DNA of 64,000 bases from Oreohelix idahoensis (GCA_024509875.1 JAMPIV010021222.1:124001-188000), one strand, 5' to 3'; positions 47,201 through 58,726 are shown, numbered from the stretch's first letter. Numbers and translations: made by a program. The notes: generated from the sequence alone by a model not told the origin.

Positions 47201-48700
47201 CACAACTCTAAGAGCCGTTGTCCATTTTCATTCATCTTGCCAATACCAAACCTGCCCAGACATGAAGGCCATGAAACATTATCGGCACCCACTCTAGCGT
47301 TAAAGTCACCAAGGAGAACAAGCTGTTCTTGCCTAGGTATGCTTTTGATAACTGCTGCTAGATTCTCGTAGAACTCATCTTTAGCTTCTGAGGCAGAGTA
47401 CAGAGTAGGAGCATACACACTGACAAGGGTGATGGGACCTGCGCTAGTTTGCAGGCGGAGCGTTAACAGGCGTTCTGATCCATTCTCGCCTGGTTCAACC
47501 ATTTTAGTTAGCGATTTTTTGACCGCAAAACCTACTCCATGTTCTCTAGCTTTATTAAGATCTTTCCCTTGCCAATAAAATGTGTAGTCCTTCTCGCTCA
47601 CCGTTCCAGAGCCCGCCAGGCACGTTTCCTGAAGTGCAGCTATATCCACCTGAAGTCGTTTAAGCTCATCATTAATTATGGCTGTCTTCCTTACATCGTT
47701 TACATCCTGTAGGTTTTCGGATAGTCCAGTCAACATAGTCCGGATGTTCCAGCATCCCAATCTGAGAGTTTGCTTATTTCTATTTTTTTTATAATTGCTT
47801 GGTGCAAAATTTTCTGTCCACAGTTCGGGTTTGACCCTAATCCCCATGCACCCAATGGGGAAAGCAGACAGTGGCGGGACAACACCTTATTGACTGGGGG
47901 CTGCCCAGCTTGAAGCGGGCGGTAGCTGTCCAGTGAGATCCTAGAACCTCTCCCACTGTCAGAAGTAGCCCCTGGCGCCATGCCCTACGCCAATTGGGAA
48001 AAATGCTTATAACCGGTAACTGCTACTTCCCGTGTTTTGCCGACACCTATAGGGTGAAGCTGGAGTGTCCTCTCCAGGGCGCGAGCTTGGGCACAGTTAT
48101 ATGGAGATCAAGCTGTTGCCCATGCAGCATGTTCCCCCTCTCCACACAGCCGGTAGATCCAAAGGAACGGCAGTAGCCGATACAGTTTGGTACCAGCCAT
48201 GTCGCAGGAGTTGCCAGAATAATGTCGAATCAACATTAGACTGCCTTAGGGACTCCGACTCCGGATTTATCCTCAGGGTTTACTCCCGAAGCCAATTCCA
48301 CAAATGGATATTCCCGCAAGGCAACGGTGGTTTGAATTCAGAGTTCCTTCTCTTAGATAAGCTACCAACCAAGGATCACGAGCCCTATCTGCCCGAAGCT
48401 GCTGGTTTTAAGGCGCCAGTCGCTCACCTTTGCCCCTTCTCCCGTCAGTGGAAACAGTTCCGCCGGGATCAAATTGAGCCACACGTGAAGGCCGGGAGCT
48501 GGACTTGGTTGTCAGAGGCTGTTTGAAGCGCGTGCCATAGAAGTATTTTATCTGCAGTGAGAGCTTATCCTCACTACAACTCCTGGCAATAACAACCTTT
48601 GGAACTATTATGACAGTAATCTACTCAATCTACCCACATCATCTTCATTATGACAATAAACTATCCAAATCCAGACAGAAATCTGCTCAAATCTTCTTTA
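44216..48700. repeat. Minisatellite, 31-bp unit, split by LINE F
   Basis: Units TCTTCATTATGACAGTAGTC plus TGCCCAAATCC occupy about 44216-44618 and, more diverged, 48607-48700. LINE F lies between. Confidence 0.85.
44619..48606 (-). mobile_element. LINE F, nearly full-length endonuclease/RT retrotransposon
   Basis: On the minus strand, a 5' region (48600-47850) is followed by an endonuclease frame 47847-47146 (GCWNIRTML, LQETCLAG, GDFNARVGADN). A frameshift leads to 47165-46254 (WHQLDLILV, TDHSLVC, APLKTISGEKL), and a second frameshift to 46212-44656. The last frame is 518 codons with YRGISLLSIVGKVFA, FIDLTKAFD, SGVKQGCVLAPTLF, LLFADDAAVV, YGSETW and WLGHVRRM. RT catalytic Asp residues are intact. 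The last frame starts with a real ATG, but in the middle of RT. The tail carries ATTATTATTATTATG, a LINE-type microsatellite end. ATTATGACAGTAAT flanks both sides (44605-44618, 48607-48620), though that string is also part of the host array. It is related to but distinct from LINE E and has no C-terminal finger. Confidence 0.9.
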
Positions 48701-50302
48701 ATGATAATTCGCTCTTCATTATGTGTAACTAGAGGTATAAACAAAAGAAGGTTACAAACGACTGGCACTGCAATAGCACACAGCTCAGCATACAACTGTG
48801 TTGGAATAGGTAAAGGCTGAATTTTTATTTTTTAATGTTACTGACTTGGAAAATTATGCAGCAGTAAATGTCCTATTGTCATAGCAAGGTGGAGATTGTA
48901 GATTAGAAATTCCTTTCTGTTTCTCAAAGTCTCATAGATCCAACCTTACTCCAATCATCTTCTTCATGTTCCTTTCTTTATTTTGAGCACTATTAACCAT
49001 TTCTTTCACATGGTATAACGCACTTAAATTTCCTTCATGGTCAAACCATTTTATCTGTCCATGGGATCAAATGACTACATTTCTTCTGTTAGTATCAAAC
49101 CATGTCACTTTTTCACAGGATCAAGAAAATACATTGGTCTACATTGTCAAACCAATGAATTCGTCCACACAATCAAACACTCTCAGAATATTTGCTACAA
49201 ACATGATAGTAACTGGACATCTATATATATAAAACTCTTAGGTATGCTGCCCAAAAATTCCAGGTAGCCCCATTCATCGAGACGCCAACTGCGCCACGAG
49301 CGCTTACTAATGTAAGCGGAAAATCAATAAAGGGCAGAGTCAAAGTGGACTGCCTCGGGCAACTATATGTTGCTCTATCAAGTGTTAGATCAATGGACTC
49401 ATTAAGTGTTGTATCTGAGAAGAATGAAATTTTTAATTTGTGTTTGTAATGAGATTTATGAATGAATAAATAAAATGTGTTGATATTTAATTAATAACCT
49501 ATAAGATATGATGCTGATAGCATATGTTACGCCTTGTACAACTAGTGAGTTTATATAATGTAGCTTTTCATAATCTGTTTTAAGTAAATAAATGAGCAAA
49601 TCCTTGTTAAACTGTCAGACTGTTTTTAACACATTCTGCAACCACAAAGATGGGAGATCAATGTTGGCAGTTCAATAAAGCGCTCTGAATATGTGTTGCC
49701 TTTAAGGGGAGGGGCAGTCAATGTTTAACAATTCAATAAAGGGTTTTGTCTGATATAGGAAATAAGAAAGGTCTTCATTACTGACACAACAAATCCTAAA
49801 TACTAAAGTCTTTGTACACAAATGTAAGCAATAATGTCCAGTGCATTATTTGGAAATGAAATGGCAATTAACAATGATCTCTATGCAAGAATCATAACCA
49901 ATGAAATGCTTCACAAAAGCTGCCAATAATGAAATAAAGAACTTTGTCTGAAATAGCAAATATCACTGAAAACTAATGTCTTCACTATTGCTATTTAGAG
50001 TGTTAAATATCAGCCGCTTTTTGGGAAAAAAAAACAAAACAAAGAAGTGTCAATGATGTGATTTATTTTTTAACCCTGTTCAGACTTCTTTCGAATGATG
50101 CTACTTTGTTATCTGATGATACTCCAGACTTTTGCTTTTCCATTTCATGAGCTGTTGATCTTTCCAGATTTCTCCACCTCACTCGCCATCTCAGTCTTTG
50201 TATGAGTTTTCCTACTTCACTCATGTATTTGATAAAGTCTCACTACTCTTAAACAAACAGATAGACACCGTTGACTGATTTTTTAACACACACGTCGCTT
50301 AC
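48701..50302. other. Intron sequence, nothing firm
   Basis: AT-rich. A small hairpin CGCTTACTAATGTAAGCG occurs near 49300. The left neighbourhood of exon Y (50030-50300) shows no repeats. Confidence 0.5.
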
Positions 50303-50374
50303 CTGCAGAAGGACTATCTTCATCAGCTTCTTCGAAGGAGACAGGGGCTAACAGAGAACTAGGCAGACGAGTGG
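50303..50374 (-). CDS. STIM: STIM exon Y: acidic segment after SOAR (72 bp, phase 1-1)
   Basis: Canonical splice sites (TTCTTCAG before, GCAG|GTAAGC after). Only the phase 1-1 frame is open: TRLPSSLLAPVSFEEADEDS, then PSA. Joined to exon Z it begins GGSTRLP, matching the GSTR start of the corresponding human STIM1 segment, and continues to an acidic run (FEEADED). In human STIM1 the equivalent place holds the acidic CRAC modulatory domain (about residues 474-485), which drives fast calcium-dependent inactivation of Orai. Its last base plus the first two bases of any array exon give an Asp codon. Symmetric phase means it could be a cassette exon, but its conservation suggests it is constitutive. 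Confidence 0.87.
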
Positions 50375-50554
50375 CTGAAGAACATAAGAACATTACATGT
50401 TAAATTAAAACCGCGTGTTAACATTTTAGTGAAAGACAATATTGATATGTCAGAGACATGAATGCGAGCAAACAGAATAATTTATATCATGAACAATTAA
50501 AAAAAAACAAACAAAAGGTGTGAAGGCTGGGAAAGTGGAGTGAGTGAGAGAGGG

Positions 50555-50612
50555 TGTGTGTGTGTGTGTGAGTGGGTAAGTGAGTGTGTGTGTGTGTGTG
50601 TGTGTGTATGTT
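50555..50612. repeat. (GT)n microsatellite
   Basis: Interrupted GT/GA repeat in two blocks, 50552-50570 and 50585-50608. Confidence 0.9.
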
Positions 50613-51850
50613 TCCAAGATGGCGGCGTGGTAGGCCGCACTTTTGTGTTGTGCATTTCATGTCGTCGTTTTGGAGTCTGCATCTGTGGTAACAGCCCTCA
50701 TTAACGCTATATGAGTTTGTAGTGTGTTTGGCTCATGTTCTGGATTATGTTGCTAAGTATTTTAAAGATGAAAACATCAAGTTTGCCTATCATGTGAGTT
50801 CGCTGTTTGTGTTAGTACCAAGTAGCCAAGATGGTGGTTTTGTGATGTGTCAACCGGACAGCGTTTCAAAACATTACAAATTTATTGAAGGCTATTGTTA
50901 CTGCTGTTATCAAATTTCGAGAGGCCATATTAATTTCGCAAGTTGAAGCAATGCCTTATTATAATCATACATGCCCAATGAGGTAGCCATGCATTGGTTC
51001 AACTTCAAGTTATTCGATCTATGACAATAGAAACATTAACACCTATTATAACAACACTCGAAGAGATTGTTACATAAACTAGGGATATTTGTGATATTAT
51101 AAAACGAAAAGGTCTTTAAAACTGAACTTTTCATCTACAAAAAATATATATTCATTTGTGAAGCCACTGGAAAGAAACAATGTTTTCGTTAGCAATTTCT
51201 AACCGGATACTGTCACCCCTCATTGTGAATGGAAGGATCCACTGACTTAATTTTGTACAATGCTGAAACAAGATTTGTAGCAGAGAAGAGACTTTTCCAC
51301 GGCTTTGAGAGGTGTGTCAACTTGAAGCTCTCACGTTAGTAAGTGGAAATTCTTAACATCGACTATAACATCACCCGAAAAGATGGCTACAGAAATTAAG
51401 TATATCAGTGAAAGACGAAAATTAAACAAGTCTTTAAAATTGACATTTTTATTTGTAAAGAATATACATTGGTTTATGAAGCCACCGGAAAGAAACTATA
51501 GCTTTGTTATCAATGGCGACCGGATACTGTCACCTCTCATCGAGAATGGAAAGATCCACTGACCCCTTACTAAGGTGTGCGTTGCTGAAAGACACGTTAC
51601 CACAGCGCGGACAGGTGTCAGATTGTGTCCAGTAGAATCGTGAATGTTTGGTTTACGCTCATGTCCCAAAAGACGGTGACGGTAACTGAAGGCTGGAGAC
51701 TTTTGATGTCAGCTTGTAAACTGTGTACGAATTGAATTCAACGGATTATGAACGTTTGGCGATTGTTTCCTGGGCAGAGTTTAGCACACTTGCGGACTCT
51801 AAATGATTGTCTGATATGATATGGTGTTTTTATACTATATCAAGTACATG
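50613..51850 (+). other. Unclassified 1.2-kb segment with an internal ~310-bp degenerate duplication
   Basis: Starts with TCCAAGATGGCGGCGTGG, a strong match to a YY1-type site. Two halves share AGTCTTTAAAA-TGA, GAAGCCA-C-GGAAAGAAAC, CGGATACTGTCACC and GAAAGATCCACTGAC (about 51108-51250 and 51420-51565). It lies between a GT and a TG microsatellite. One 74-codon frame near the start is not supported. It may be an uncharacterised retroelement or retrotransposed transcript. Confidence 0.4.
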
Positions 51851-51879
51851 TTAATGTATTTTTTTGGATAATAAAGATT

Positions 51880-51925
51880 GTGTGTGTGTGTGTGTGTGTG
51901 CGTGTGTGTGTTTTTTTTTTTTTCA
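51880..51925. repeat. (TG)n microsatellite followed by a T run
   Basis: TGTGTG-type repeat at 51881-51911, then about 13 T residues. Confidence 0.9.
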
Positions 51926-51959
51926 TGAAAGCTGGCATGTGATAAACAGTGATATCTGG

Positions 51960-52745
51960 CAATTGGAGAACACACAAAAAAATGATAGCTGACAAATGTA
52001 GAACACAAATAATCAAAGAAATTATAGCTGACAAATGGAGAATACAAACAAAGAAATGATAGCTGACAAATGGAGAATACAAACAATCAAAGAAATTATA
52101 GCTGACAAATGGAGAATACAAACAAAGAAATGATAGCTGACAAATGAAGAATACAAACAATCAAAGAAATTATAGCTGACAAATGGAGAATACAAACAAA
52201 GAAATTATAGCTGACAAATGAAGAATACAAACAATCAAAGAAATTATAGCTGACAAATGGATAATACAAACAAAGAAATGATAGCTGACAAATGGAGAAT
52301 ACAAACAATCAAATAAATGATAGCTGACAAATGGAGAACACAAACACTCAAAGAAATGATAGCTGACAAATGAAGAATACACTCAAAGAAATGATAGCTG
52401 ACAAAAATGGAGAATACAAACAATCAAAGAAACGATAGCTGACAAAAATGCAGAATACAAAGCATCAAAGATATGATAGCTGACAAATGGAGAATACAAA
52501 GAATCAAAGATATGATAGTTTACAAATGGAGAATACAAAGAATCAAAGATATGATAGCTGACAAATGGAGAAAACAAAGAATCAAAGATGATAGTTGACA
52601 AATGGAGAATACAAAGAATCAAAGATATGATAGCTGACAAATGGAGAATACAAAGCATCAAAGACATGATAGCTGACAAATGGAGAATACAAAGCATCAA
52701 AGACATGATAGCTGACAAATGGAGAATACAAAGAACCAAGGACAT
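51960..52745. repeat. Minisatellite, 35/39-bp units, about 20 copies
   Basis: Units AAAGAAATGATAGCTGACAA, then ATGGAGAATACAAACAATC. Units lacking AATC give the 35-bp variant. Long open frames on both strands are by-products. Confidence 0.93.
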
Positions 52746-53639
52746 GAAAACCTGGATTTGGAAGAAAAAAAAACCTCACAGCTGGCAACAGAGAGTAAAA
52801 TAATCAAAGATTTTAAAGCTAGAAAATGGAGAATAAGAATAATCAAGGATATGATAACTGGCATAATATCTGTAATAATGACATGTCTGACCGTAACTCT
52901 TTGTGGTTTGTTAGTTACTCTTTTCAAGCACTACTACATACTGCTTGAAGCTACTATTATAATACTAATAGCTAATTATTGCTTAATCTGTGCAGTTATG
53001 GTTCAAATACTGTCATACTGGGACTGGATTAAGGATAAGATCTTAGCTTTGATCCTGATAGTAATAAAAGTCTAGCTCTTAGCCTTCTTGTGATAAGCCC
53101 ATTTAAATGAACAGGAGAGGAAGGAATGGTGAGTCTTTGATGCCTTGTAACCAGACTACTTCAGGCACAAGAGACTCGTTAGGCATGGGCAGCAGCTTAT
53201 CAAGGAGAAGAAATTTTAAACCTCTTGATGCTTTGTGGGTAAGCTGCATTTAGAGTCACATGCTAGTGCTGTAAACCAAACATACATCCATTGAAAGAAA
53301 AAGGGAAGCCACCACTGTATTATCCCTTGTACAATCAGGTTTCACTACTTCATGTAAACTAGAAGGACTTCCAGCTTATATCAGATACAGTTACTGCCAA
53401 CAACACTATCAAAAGTTTCAACAAGAAGAAAACTGAAATAATGGACCATCAAGTAAATAAATAATTCCAGCATGTAAAATATCTGTAAAAGAGAAAGCAT
53501 TAAAACAAGCGAAACAATTTAACTATCATGTATCTATCAAAACATCAAATGGGTAGATGCAAAACTGAAATCAAGGCAAGAACAGCAAAGGCAAAATCAG
53601 CTTTCCATTGCATGAAAGGCAGTAAATGACAGATGTAGT
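52746..53639. other. Intron sequence, nothing recognised
   Basis: A 118-codon plus-strand frame (52719-53075) begins inside the minisatellite and continues into hydrophobic sequence. No splice signals or homology support it. Confidence 0.4.
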
Positions 53640-54475
53640 CATCATCATCAGCTGCCATCTCCACAACGAAGGTTGGCTGTAATGAATCTCCAACATCTTC
53701 TGTCTCTTGTCTTCGTGGTGCACTCTGATAGACTCTTTCCTGTCCATCTCTTGATGTTATCTTCCCACTTATAGTGCTGTCTTCCTCTTGTACGTTTGCC
53801 TTCAACTCTCCCTTCCATTATCGTCTTCTGCAAGGTGTTATGCCTTTTTATGTGGCCAAAGTATTGTAGCTGACGAACTTTGATCTCCCTCATTAGTTCT
53901 CTTTTCATACCTAGATTTTGTTGGACCTCCTCATTTGTTTTCTTCTCTTTCCATGAGATGCACCCCATTCTTCTATATCCACATTTCAAGAGCCTCAATT
54001 CTTTCTTCCAATTGCTTATTTGTCATCCATGTTTCTACATCGTACAGTAATGCAGAATATATATATATAACACTTTATGATTCTCAGTTTTAATTTGTGA
54101 CATAACTGTTTAGATGTCAGTATATGTTTCATGTTGTTGAATGTAGCTTTGGCCATTCCTATTCTCTTCTTGATTTCTGTTTCACATCTGCCATCTTCTG
54201 TTATTATATGACCAAGATATACGTAGCTCTTGACTTGTTCCAGGATTTTCCCATTTATGCTTATCTTTAATGTGGGCTTATCGTCTGTTTTGCTAATTAT
54301 CATAGTTTTTGTTTTCTCAATATTAATGTCGAGTCCATATTCATGACTTATACTGTTCACTTGCTTCACTAGTTCTTGTAACTCCTGTTCACTTTCAGCT
54401 AACAACACGGTATCATCTGCATATCTAAGGTTGTTTATTGACCTTCCACTGATGTTCCTCCCCCAGAGGAAATAA
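53640..54475 (-). mobile_element. LINE H, 5'-truncated RT fragment
   Basis: The minus strand reads NNLRYADDTVLLAESEQELQ (RT motif C, intact DD), then YGLDINIEKTKTM, then YVYLGHIITEDGRCETEIKK. A frameshift near 54020 leads to GCISWKEKKTNEEV, then YFGHIKRH, then GRVEGKRTRGRQHYKWEDNI and a stop after LRCGDGS. It is RTE/CR1-like and related to fragment K. Confidence 0.85.
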
Positions 54476-54523
54476 TAAACTCTTGCGGATTGATTCAGAA
54501 AAATTCTTCAACATTAAGACATA

Positions 54524-55480
54524 CGAGGGGCGATCGAAAAGTTTTGCACTTTACTAAGAAAGCGTTAAGACAGGCGGGATTGCTGTGCATCATTGTAAAG
54601 ACACACTATTGGTTTACATTTCCCGCGCGTACATGGCGCCGCGGGGTGCCATGTGAAAGAGAAATTGGTTCAGTTGTGTATGAAGCAGTGTCATGGACAA
54701 AATGGAGGCTCGTTGCGTAATCAAATTCCTGCACCTGCAGGGCAAATCCGCAAAGCAAATTCATGATGAGAAGTTTGCCGTTTATAAGGATGTCTGCCTT
54801 TCATATGACACTGTGAAGCGTTGGAAAAGTCACTTTCAAACGGGACACAGCAGCGTTCAAGATGAACCAAGGAGCGGCAGGCCGTCCATTGCAGATGATG
54901 CAAGCAACGTTGCAAGAGTGGAGGCCCTAGTCCTCTCAGACAGGCGCATAACCGTCGAGGAAATCATGGCTGAGTTGGGACTAAGTCATGGGACCACATT
55001 GAAGATTTTGCATGAGCAGCTTCACATGTCAAAGGTGTCTGCCAGGTGGGTTCCCCGCCTTCTCACGCCATTCCAAAAGGAGCATTGAGCCGAAACATCC
55101 GCACAGATGTTGGACATTTGCAATGCTGACGAAGATGATTTTTTTCGTAGACTGGTTACTGTGGACGAATGTTGGGTGCATTTCTATGACCCCGAGACTA
55201 AAAACCAGAGCAAACAATGGAAACATTCCTGTTCGCCACCACCAAAGGCGGCAAAGACGGTACCCTCTGCGAGAAAGGTCATGCTCACCGTCTTTTGGGA
55301 CTGCCGCGGGGTAATACTCGCCGACTACCTTCCTCGTGGCCGTACTATCAACTCCACGTACAACCAAAGCCTTCTCCAGAAGTTACGAGAAGAAATGAAG
55401 CGCAAAAGACGCGGGATGCTGTCCAGAGGTGTTCGTCTGCTTCAGGACAATGCGCTGGCTCATGCAGTTTGTATATGTGG
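54524..55480 (+). mobile_element. Mariner 2, 3'-truncated, one internal stop
   Basis: The left end follows TA (54522-54523) and starts CGAGGGGCGATCGAAAAG, a different family from the 35-kb mariner. The frame from ATG at 54693 encodes a paired helix-turn-helix domain (SYDTVKRWKSHFQTG, RSGRPS, ITVEEIMAEL) and runs to a TGA at 55086. It continues in the same frame with VTVDECWVHFYDPETK (first catalytic Asp) and VRLLQDNALAHA (second). After about 55475 the similarity is lost: the third catalytic Asp (SPDLAPSD region) and the right inverted repeat are missing. Confidence 0.88.
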
Positions 55481-55619
55481 TTCTCGTTTGAAGGTTCTTT
55501 CTGCCATTTTTCTGGCCTCGATGAAAACAAATATTTGATAGGAAGCACATCTAGAATGACCTGAAGGACTACTGCTGACTCAGCTCCTAAAGAATCCCAC
55601 AACAGATTTTCAGACAGCA

Positions 55620-56640
55620 ATAATTATCTCTTCAAAGCTTCATATGGCAATAACTAGCTCATGAGAGCTTCAGATGGCAATAACTATCTCATCAGTGCTT
55701 CAGATGGCAATAACTCTCATCAGAGCTTCACATAGCAATAACTATCTCATCAGAGCTTCATATAGCAATAACTATCTCATCAGAGCTTCCTTCAGATGGC
55801 AATAACTATCTCATCACAGCTTCAGATAGCAATAACTATCTCATCAAAGCTTCATATAGCAATAACTATCTCATCAGAACTTTAGATGGCAATAACTATC
55901 TCATCAGAACTTCAGATGACAATAACTCTCATCAAAGCTTCATATAGCAATAACTATCTCATCAGAACTTCATATAGCAATAACTATCTCATCAGAGCTT
56001 CAGATGGCAATAACTATCTCATCAAAGCTTCAGATAGCAATAACTATCTCATCAAAGCTTCATATAGCAATAACTATCTCATCAGAACTTTAGTTGGCAA
56101 TAACTATCTCATCAGAACTTCAGATGACAATAACTCTCATCAAAGCTTCATATAGCAATAACTATCTCATCAGAACTTCAGACGACAATAACTATCTTAT
56201 CAGAACTTCAGATGACAATAACTCTCATCAAAGCTTCATATAGCAATAAGTATCTTATCAGAACTTCAGATGACAATAACTATCTCATCAAAGCTTCATA
56301 TAGCAACAATTATATCATCAGAACTTCAGATAACAATAACTGTCTATACAGAGCTTCAGATCACAATAATTATCTCATCAGAACTTTAGATGACAATAAC
56401 TGTCTATACAGAGCTTCAGATGGCAATAATTATCTCATCAGAACTTCAGATGACAATAATTCTCATCAAGGCTTCATATAGCAATAAGTATCTTATCAGA
56501 ACTTCAGATGACAATAACTATCTCATCAAAGCTTCAGATGGCAATAATTATCTCATCAGAGCTTCAGATGACAATAACTAAATAACTATCCCTTCAGGGC
56601 TTCAGGTGGCAATAACTAAATAACAATCTCTTCAGATCTT
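55620..56640. repeat. Minisatellite, 30-bp unit, about 33 copies
   Basis: Unit AGCTTCAGATGGCAATAACT plus ATCTCATCAG. Variants with CATATAG or TATACAG occur in higher-order blocks. Confidence 0.94.
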
Positions 56641-56664
56641 CAGACAACAATAACTATCTTCCAT

Positions 56665-56845
56665 TACCAAAGTACATCCATGTTCTGGAATGCCCAGGGT
56701 AAGAGAGGTAGAGAGAGACCAAGGAACACATGGAGATGAGAACTGGAGACAGACACGAAGGACATGAAGAAGACACAGGAAGACAGTTTGTTGAAGGCCT
56801 ATACTCCTTGGGGAACTGAAGGGTGATGATGATGATGATTAGCAA
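56665..56845 (+). mobile_element. LINE 3'-end fragment (J-type tail)
   Basis: The plus strand encodes WNAQGKR, then PRNTWR, then ELETDTKDMKKTQED, then LLKAYTPWGTEG and a stop, followed by TGATGATGATGATGAT. It is the clearest copy of this tail and shows that the 25-bp array unit at 25.3 kb corresponds to the part encoding the RxELETD segment. Confidence 0.8.
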
Positions 56846-56881
56846 AGTACAGACAGAGCTGAAATATACAAAAAAACTTAC

Positions 56882-57024
56882 AACCACCAGCATCACGACC
56901 CAAAATTTGTTTCAGGGCACTGAGCCCAGAGTTGCTGATGATTGGGAAACCACACAAAATTTCTATGGTATGCCACCGATGCAATCTCTCCTGCAGATCT
57001 TGTTTGACTTCTTCTAAGGCAGCT
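56882..57024 (-). CDS. STIM: STIM exon Z: C-terminal part of SOAR/CAD (143 bp, phase 2-1)
   Basis: Acceptor CATATCCATAG, donor GGTT|GTAAGT. The single base A at the start completes Arg with exon X, and one T is left for exon Y. It encodes AALEEVKQDLQERLHRWHT, then IEILCGFPIISNSGLSALKQ, then ILGRDAGG. This matches the human STIM1 stretch around residues 417-463 at most core positions: RLHRW, IEILCGF, and N-G spacing. The Leu, Trp and Cys of RLHRW...EILCGF pack the SOAR helices and are kept. Together with exon X it is the firmest host coding sequence in the window. Confidence 0.94.
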
Positions 57025-57287
57025 CTATGGATATGACAATCAATGTAAAATTTACATGCACTCTCCTACCATAAAATCTTTGAAAAAACATTGATTGTTA
57101 CATTTATACAAATGAACGTTTATTTTTTTTTTTCAATTTAATAACAGTACTTTTAACTTTTACAGATGAGGTATAAGAAACATTTTGGATAACAGTGATT
57201 TTCACATTTATAGATATGGTCTTGTCTAACATTTTTTATGTTATCGATTATAGGCTTTCAGCAAATGTATACCAAACCTCCTGTTCT
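57025..57287. other. Intron sequence
   Basis: AT-rich, nothing recognised. Confidence 0.5.
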
Positions 57288-57390
57288 GTGAGATCCAATA
57301 TCTGTATCTTCTTTATGTTTTCAGTTCTCTCCTTCATGTGTTTTTTGGTCTCCCTCTACCCTGGGAGTTGCAGAACAAGGACTGCCTTGT
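57288..57390 (-). mobile_element. LINE 3'-end fragment (J-type tail), minus strand
   Basis: Reverse complement reads TTGTTCTGCAACTCCCAGGG, then GGGAGACCAAAAAACAC, then GGAGAGAACTGAAAAC, matching 56690-56750. Confidence 0.62.
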
Positions 57391-57394
57391 AAAG

Positions 57395-58515
57395 CTGACA
57401 AGGGGGATGGCACAGGCAGAGGCTACGATTGGTCAGGTGACCAGTGGAGTAAGTCAGGGGAGAACTGGATAAACTACCAGCAGGTCATCATTAGCCTTGG
57501 CAGAGAGTGCAGATCTTGGGGCAATGGAAAAGCAGAGCTGGAGATTAATCAGCTGATAAGTGATCATGCTGGGGATGATGACGCCATTGTGTACACTGAT
57601 AGGTCTGTAGTGTGTGGTGAGATATCAGGATGGGGCTTCTCTGCGAGAATAAAGGGCAGGGTCGCTGCTCAACAGAGTGGAGCCAACATGACAACAACCT
57701 TCAGCATGAGAATGGAGATAGAGGCAGTTACTGCAGCACTGAGGTGGCTGTCTAAAACTCCATCAACCAGGGCAGTTATATTGTCAGACTCTCAAGCCAT
57801 GCTTCAGAAAGTTCAGAACGGATGGATGTGGCAGGAATGCAAAGCATCAATAGAATCCTCAAGTGTTCAAGTACTGGTGTGGATATACTGTCCTGATCAT
57901 GCTGGAGTACGTGGCAATGAGAGAGCTGATAGACTGGCCTCGAGAGCACACATAGTGGGGACACTGGACATGGATAAGGGAGAGATACTAAGGGCATTAA
58001 TGATCGCCTGCTAGGGAGCCACGGTAGCACAGTGGTTAGTTCACAGGCTTCCTAGCTCGGTGGTCCATGGTTCGATCCCCAGTTGAGGTGGGATTTTTTA
58101 GACTGCAAACGGCTCTGGGGTCGACCCAGCCTCAGGAATTGGGTACCAGAGCAACTCTGGGAAGGTTAAGGCAGCTGGCGTGATGCTGACCACATCACCC
58201 CTAGTGTGCCGATGGTCAAGAAAATATGGGCCTAATACCATATTCCCAATACGCCTCAATGGGCGTGTAACGGGATCCTTTCCTTTACCTGCTAGATAAT
58301 GACACTGCAATGGATGAATCAACAAGGCTGAGACTGTTGGAGTTTGGCATCAAACGTGGGACTAGCAGAGTTGGACGTGAGAGAGGATGCATCCGTCGTA
58401 TGTACAACCAGCATGCTACAGGTACAATTAGTATTCATACTCTTCGACATTTGCTGAGGGAGACTGAGCACCAATGGGTTTGCCTGAAGTGCAGTGAGGT
58501 CGATTCTGATCAACA
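57395..58515 (+). mobile_element. RNase H domain of a LINE, split by a SINE
   Basis: Frame 57589-58014 encodes an RNase H: YTDRSVV (first Asp; usual YTDGS with Gly to Arg), MRMEIEAVTAAL (Glu), ILSDSQAML (Asp), YCPDHAGVRGNERADRLAS (last Asp). After the SINE it continues with DNDTAMDESTRLRLLE, then LRHLLRETEHQWVC and a stop at about 58517. A one-base deletion near 57999 shifts the frame just before the insertion. The RT part is absent. Confidence 0.82.
58015..58287 (+). mobile_element. tRNA-derived SINE, family 1, with target duplication
   Basis: The 273-bp element lies between CCTGCTAG at 58007-58014 and 58288-58295. A box: GGTAGCACAGTGGTTAG. B box: GGTTCGATCCC (intact). The body and the tail GTAACGGGATCCTTTCC match the copy at 5244. 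It interrupts the RNase H LINE frame above, so it is younger than that fragment. Confidence 0.93.
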
Positions 58516-58726
58516 ATAACAATAATAACAATGTGTGTCCTATCCATCACCAGTGTCTTCTTATTCCCTTCAATACTGTAACATATCCTGCTTAACAGTC
58601 ATGATTGATACATACATGCAAAAAAAAGATGCAATAAGGCAGGAAAAAGTGTAAGGGAAACCATTTTAAATTCATCATTACTAAAATGTTGTTGCCAAAC
58701 TACTGTTCTTGTGTGAACTTACTTAC

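Noticed and set aside
50722..50946. 74-codon plus-strand frame (CLAHVLDYVAKYFKDENIK...)
   Set aside because: Short, no homology recognised, and no conserved continuation in the second half of the duplicated segment.
52719..53075. 118-codon plus-strand frame with hydrophobic C-terminal half
   Set aside because: It starts inside a minisatellite and the hydrophobic part is AT-rich sequence without splice sites or homology.
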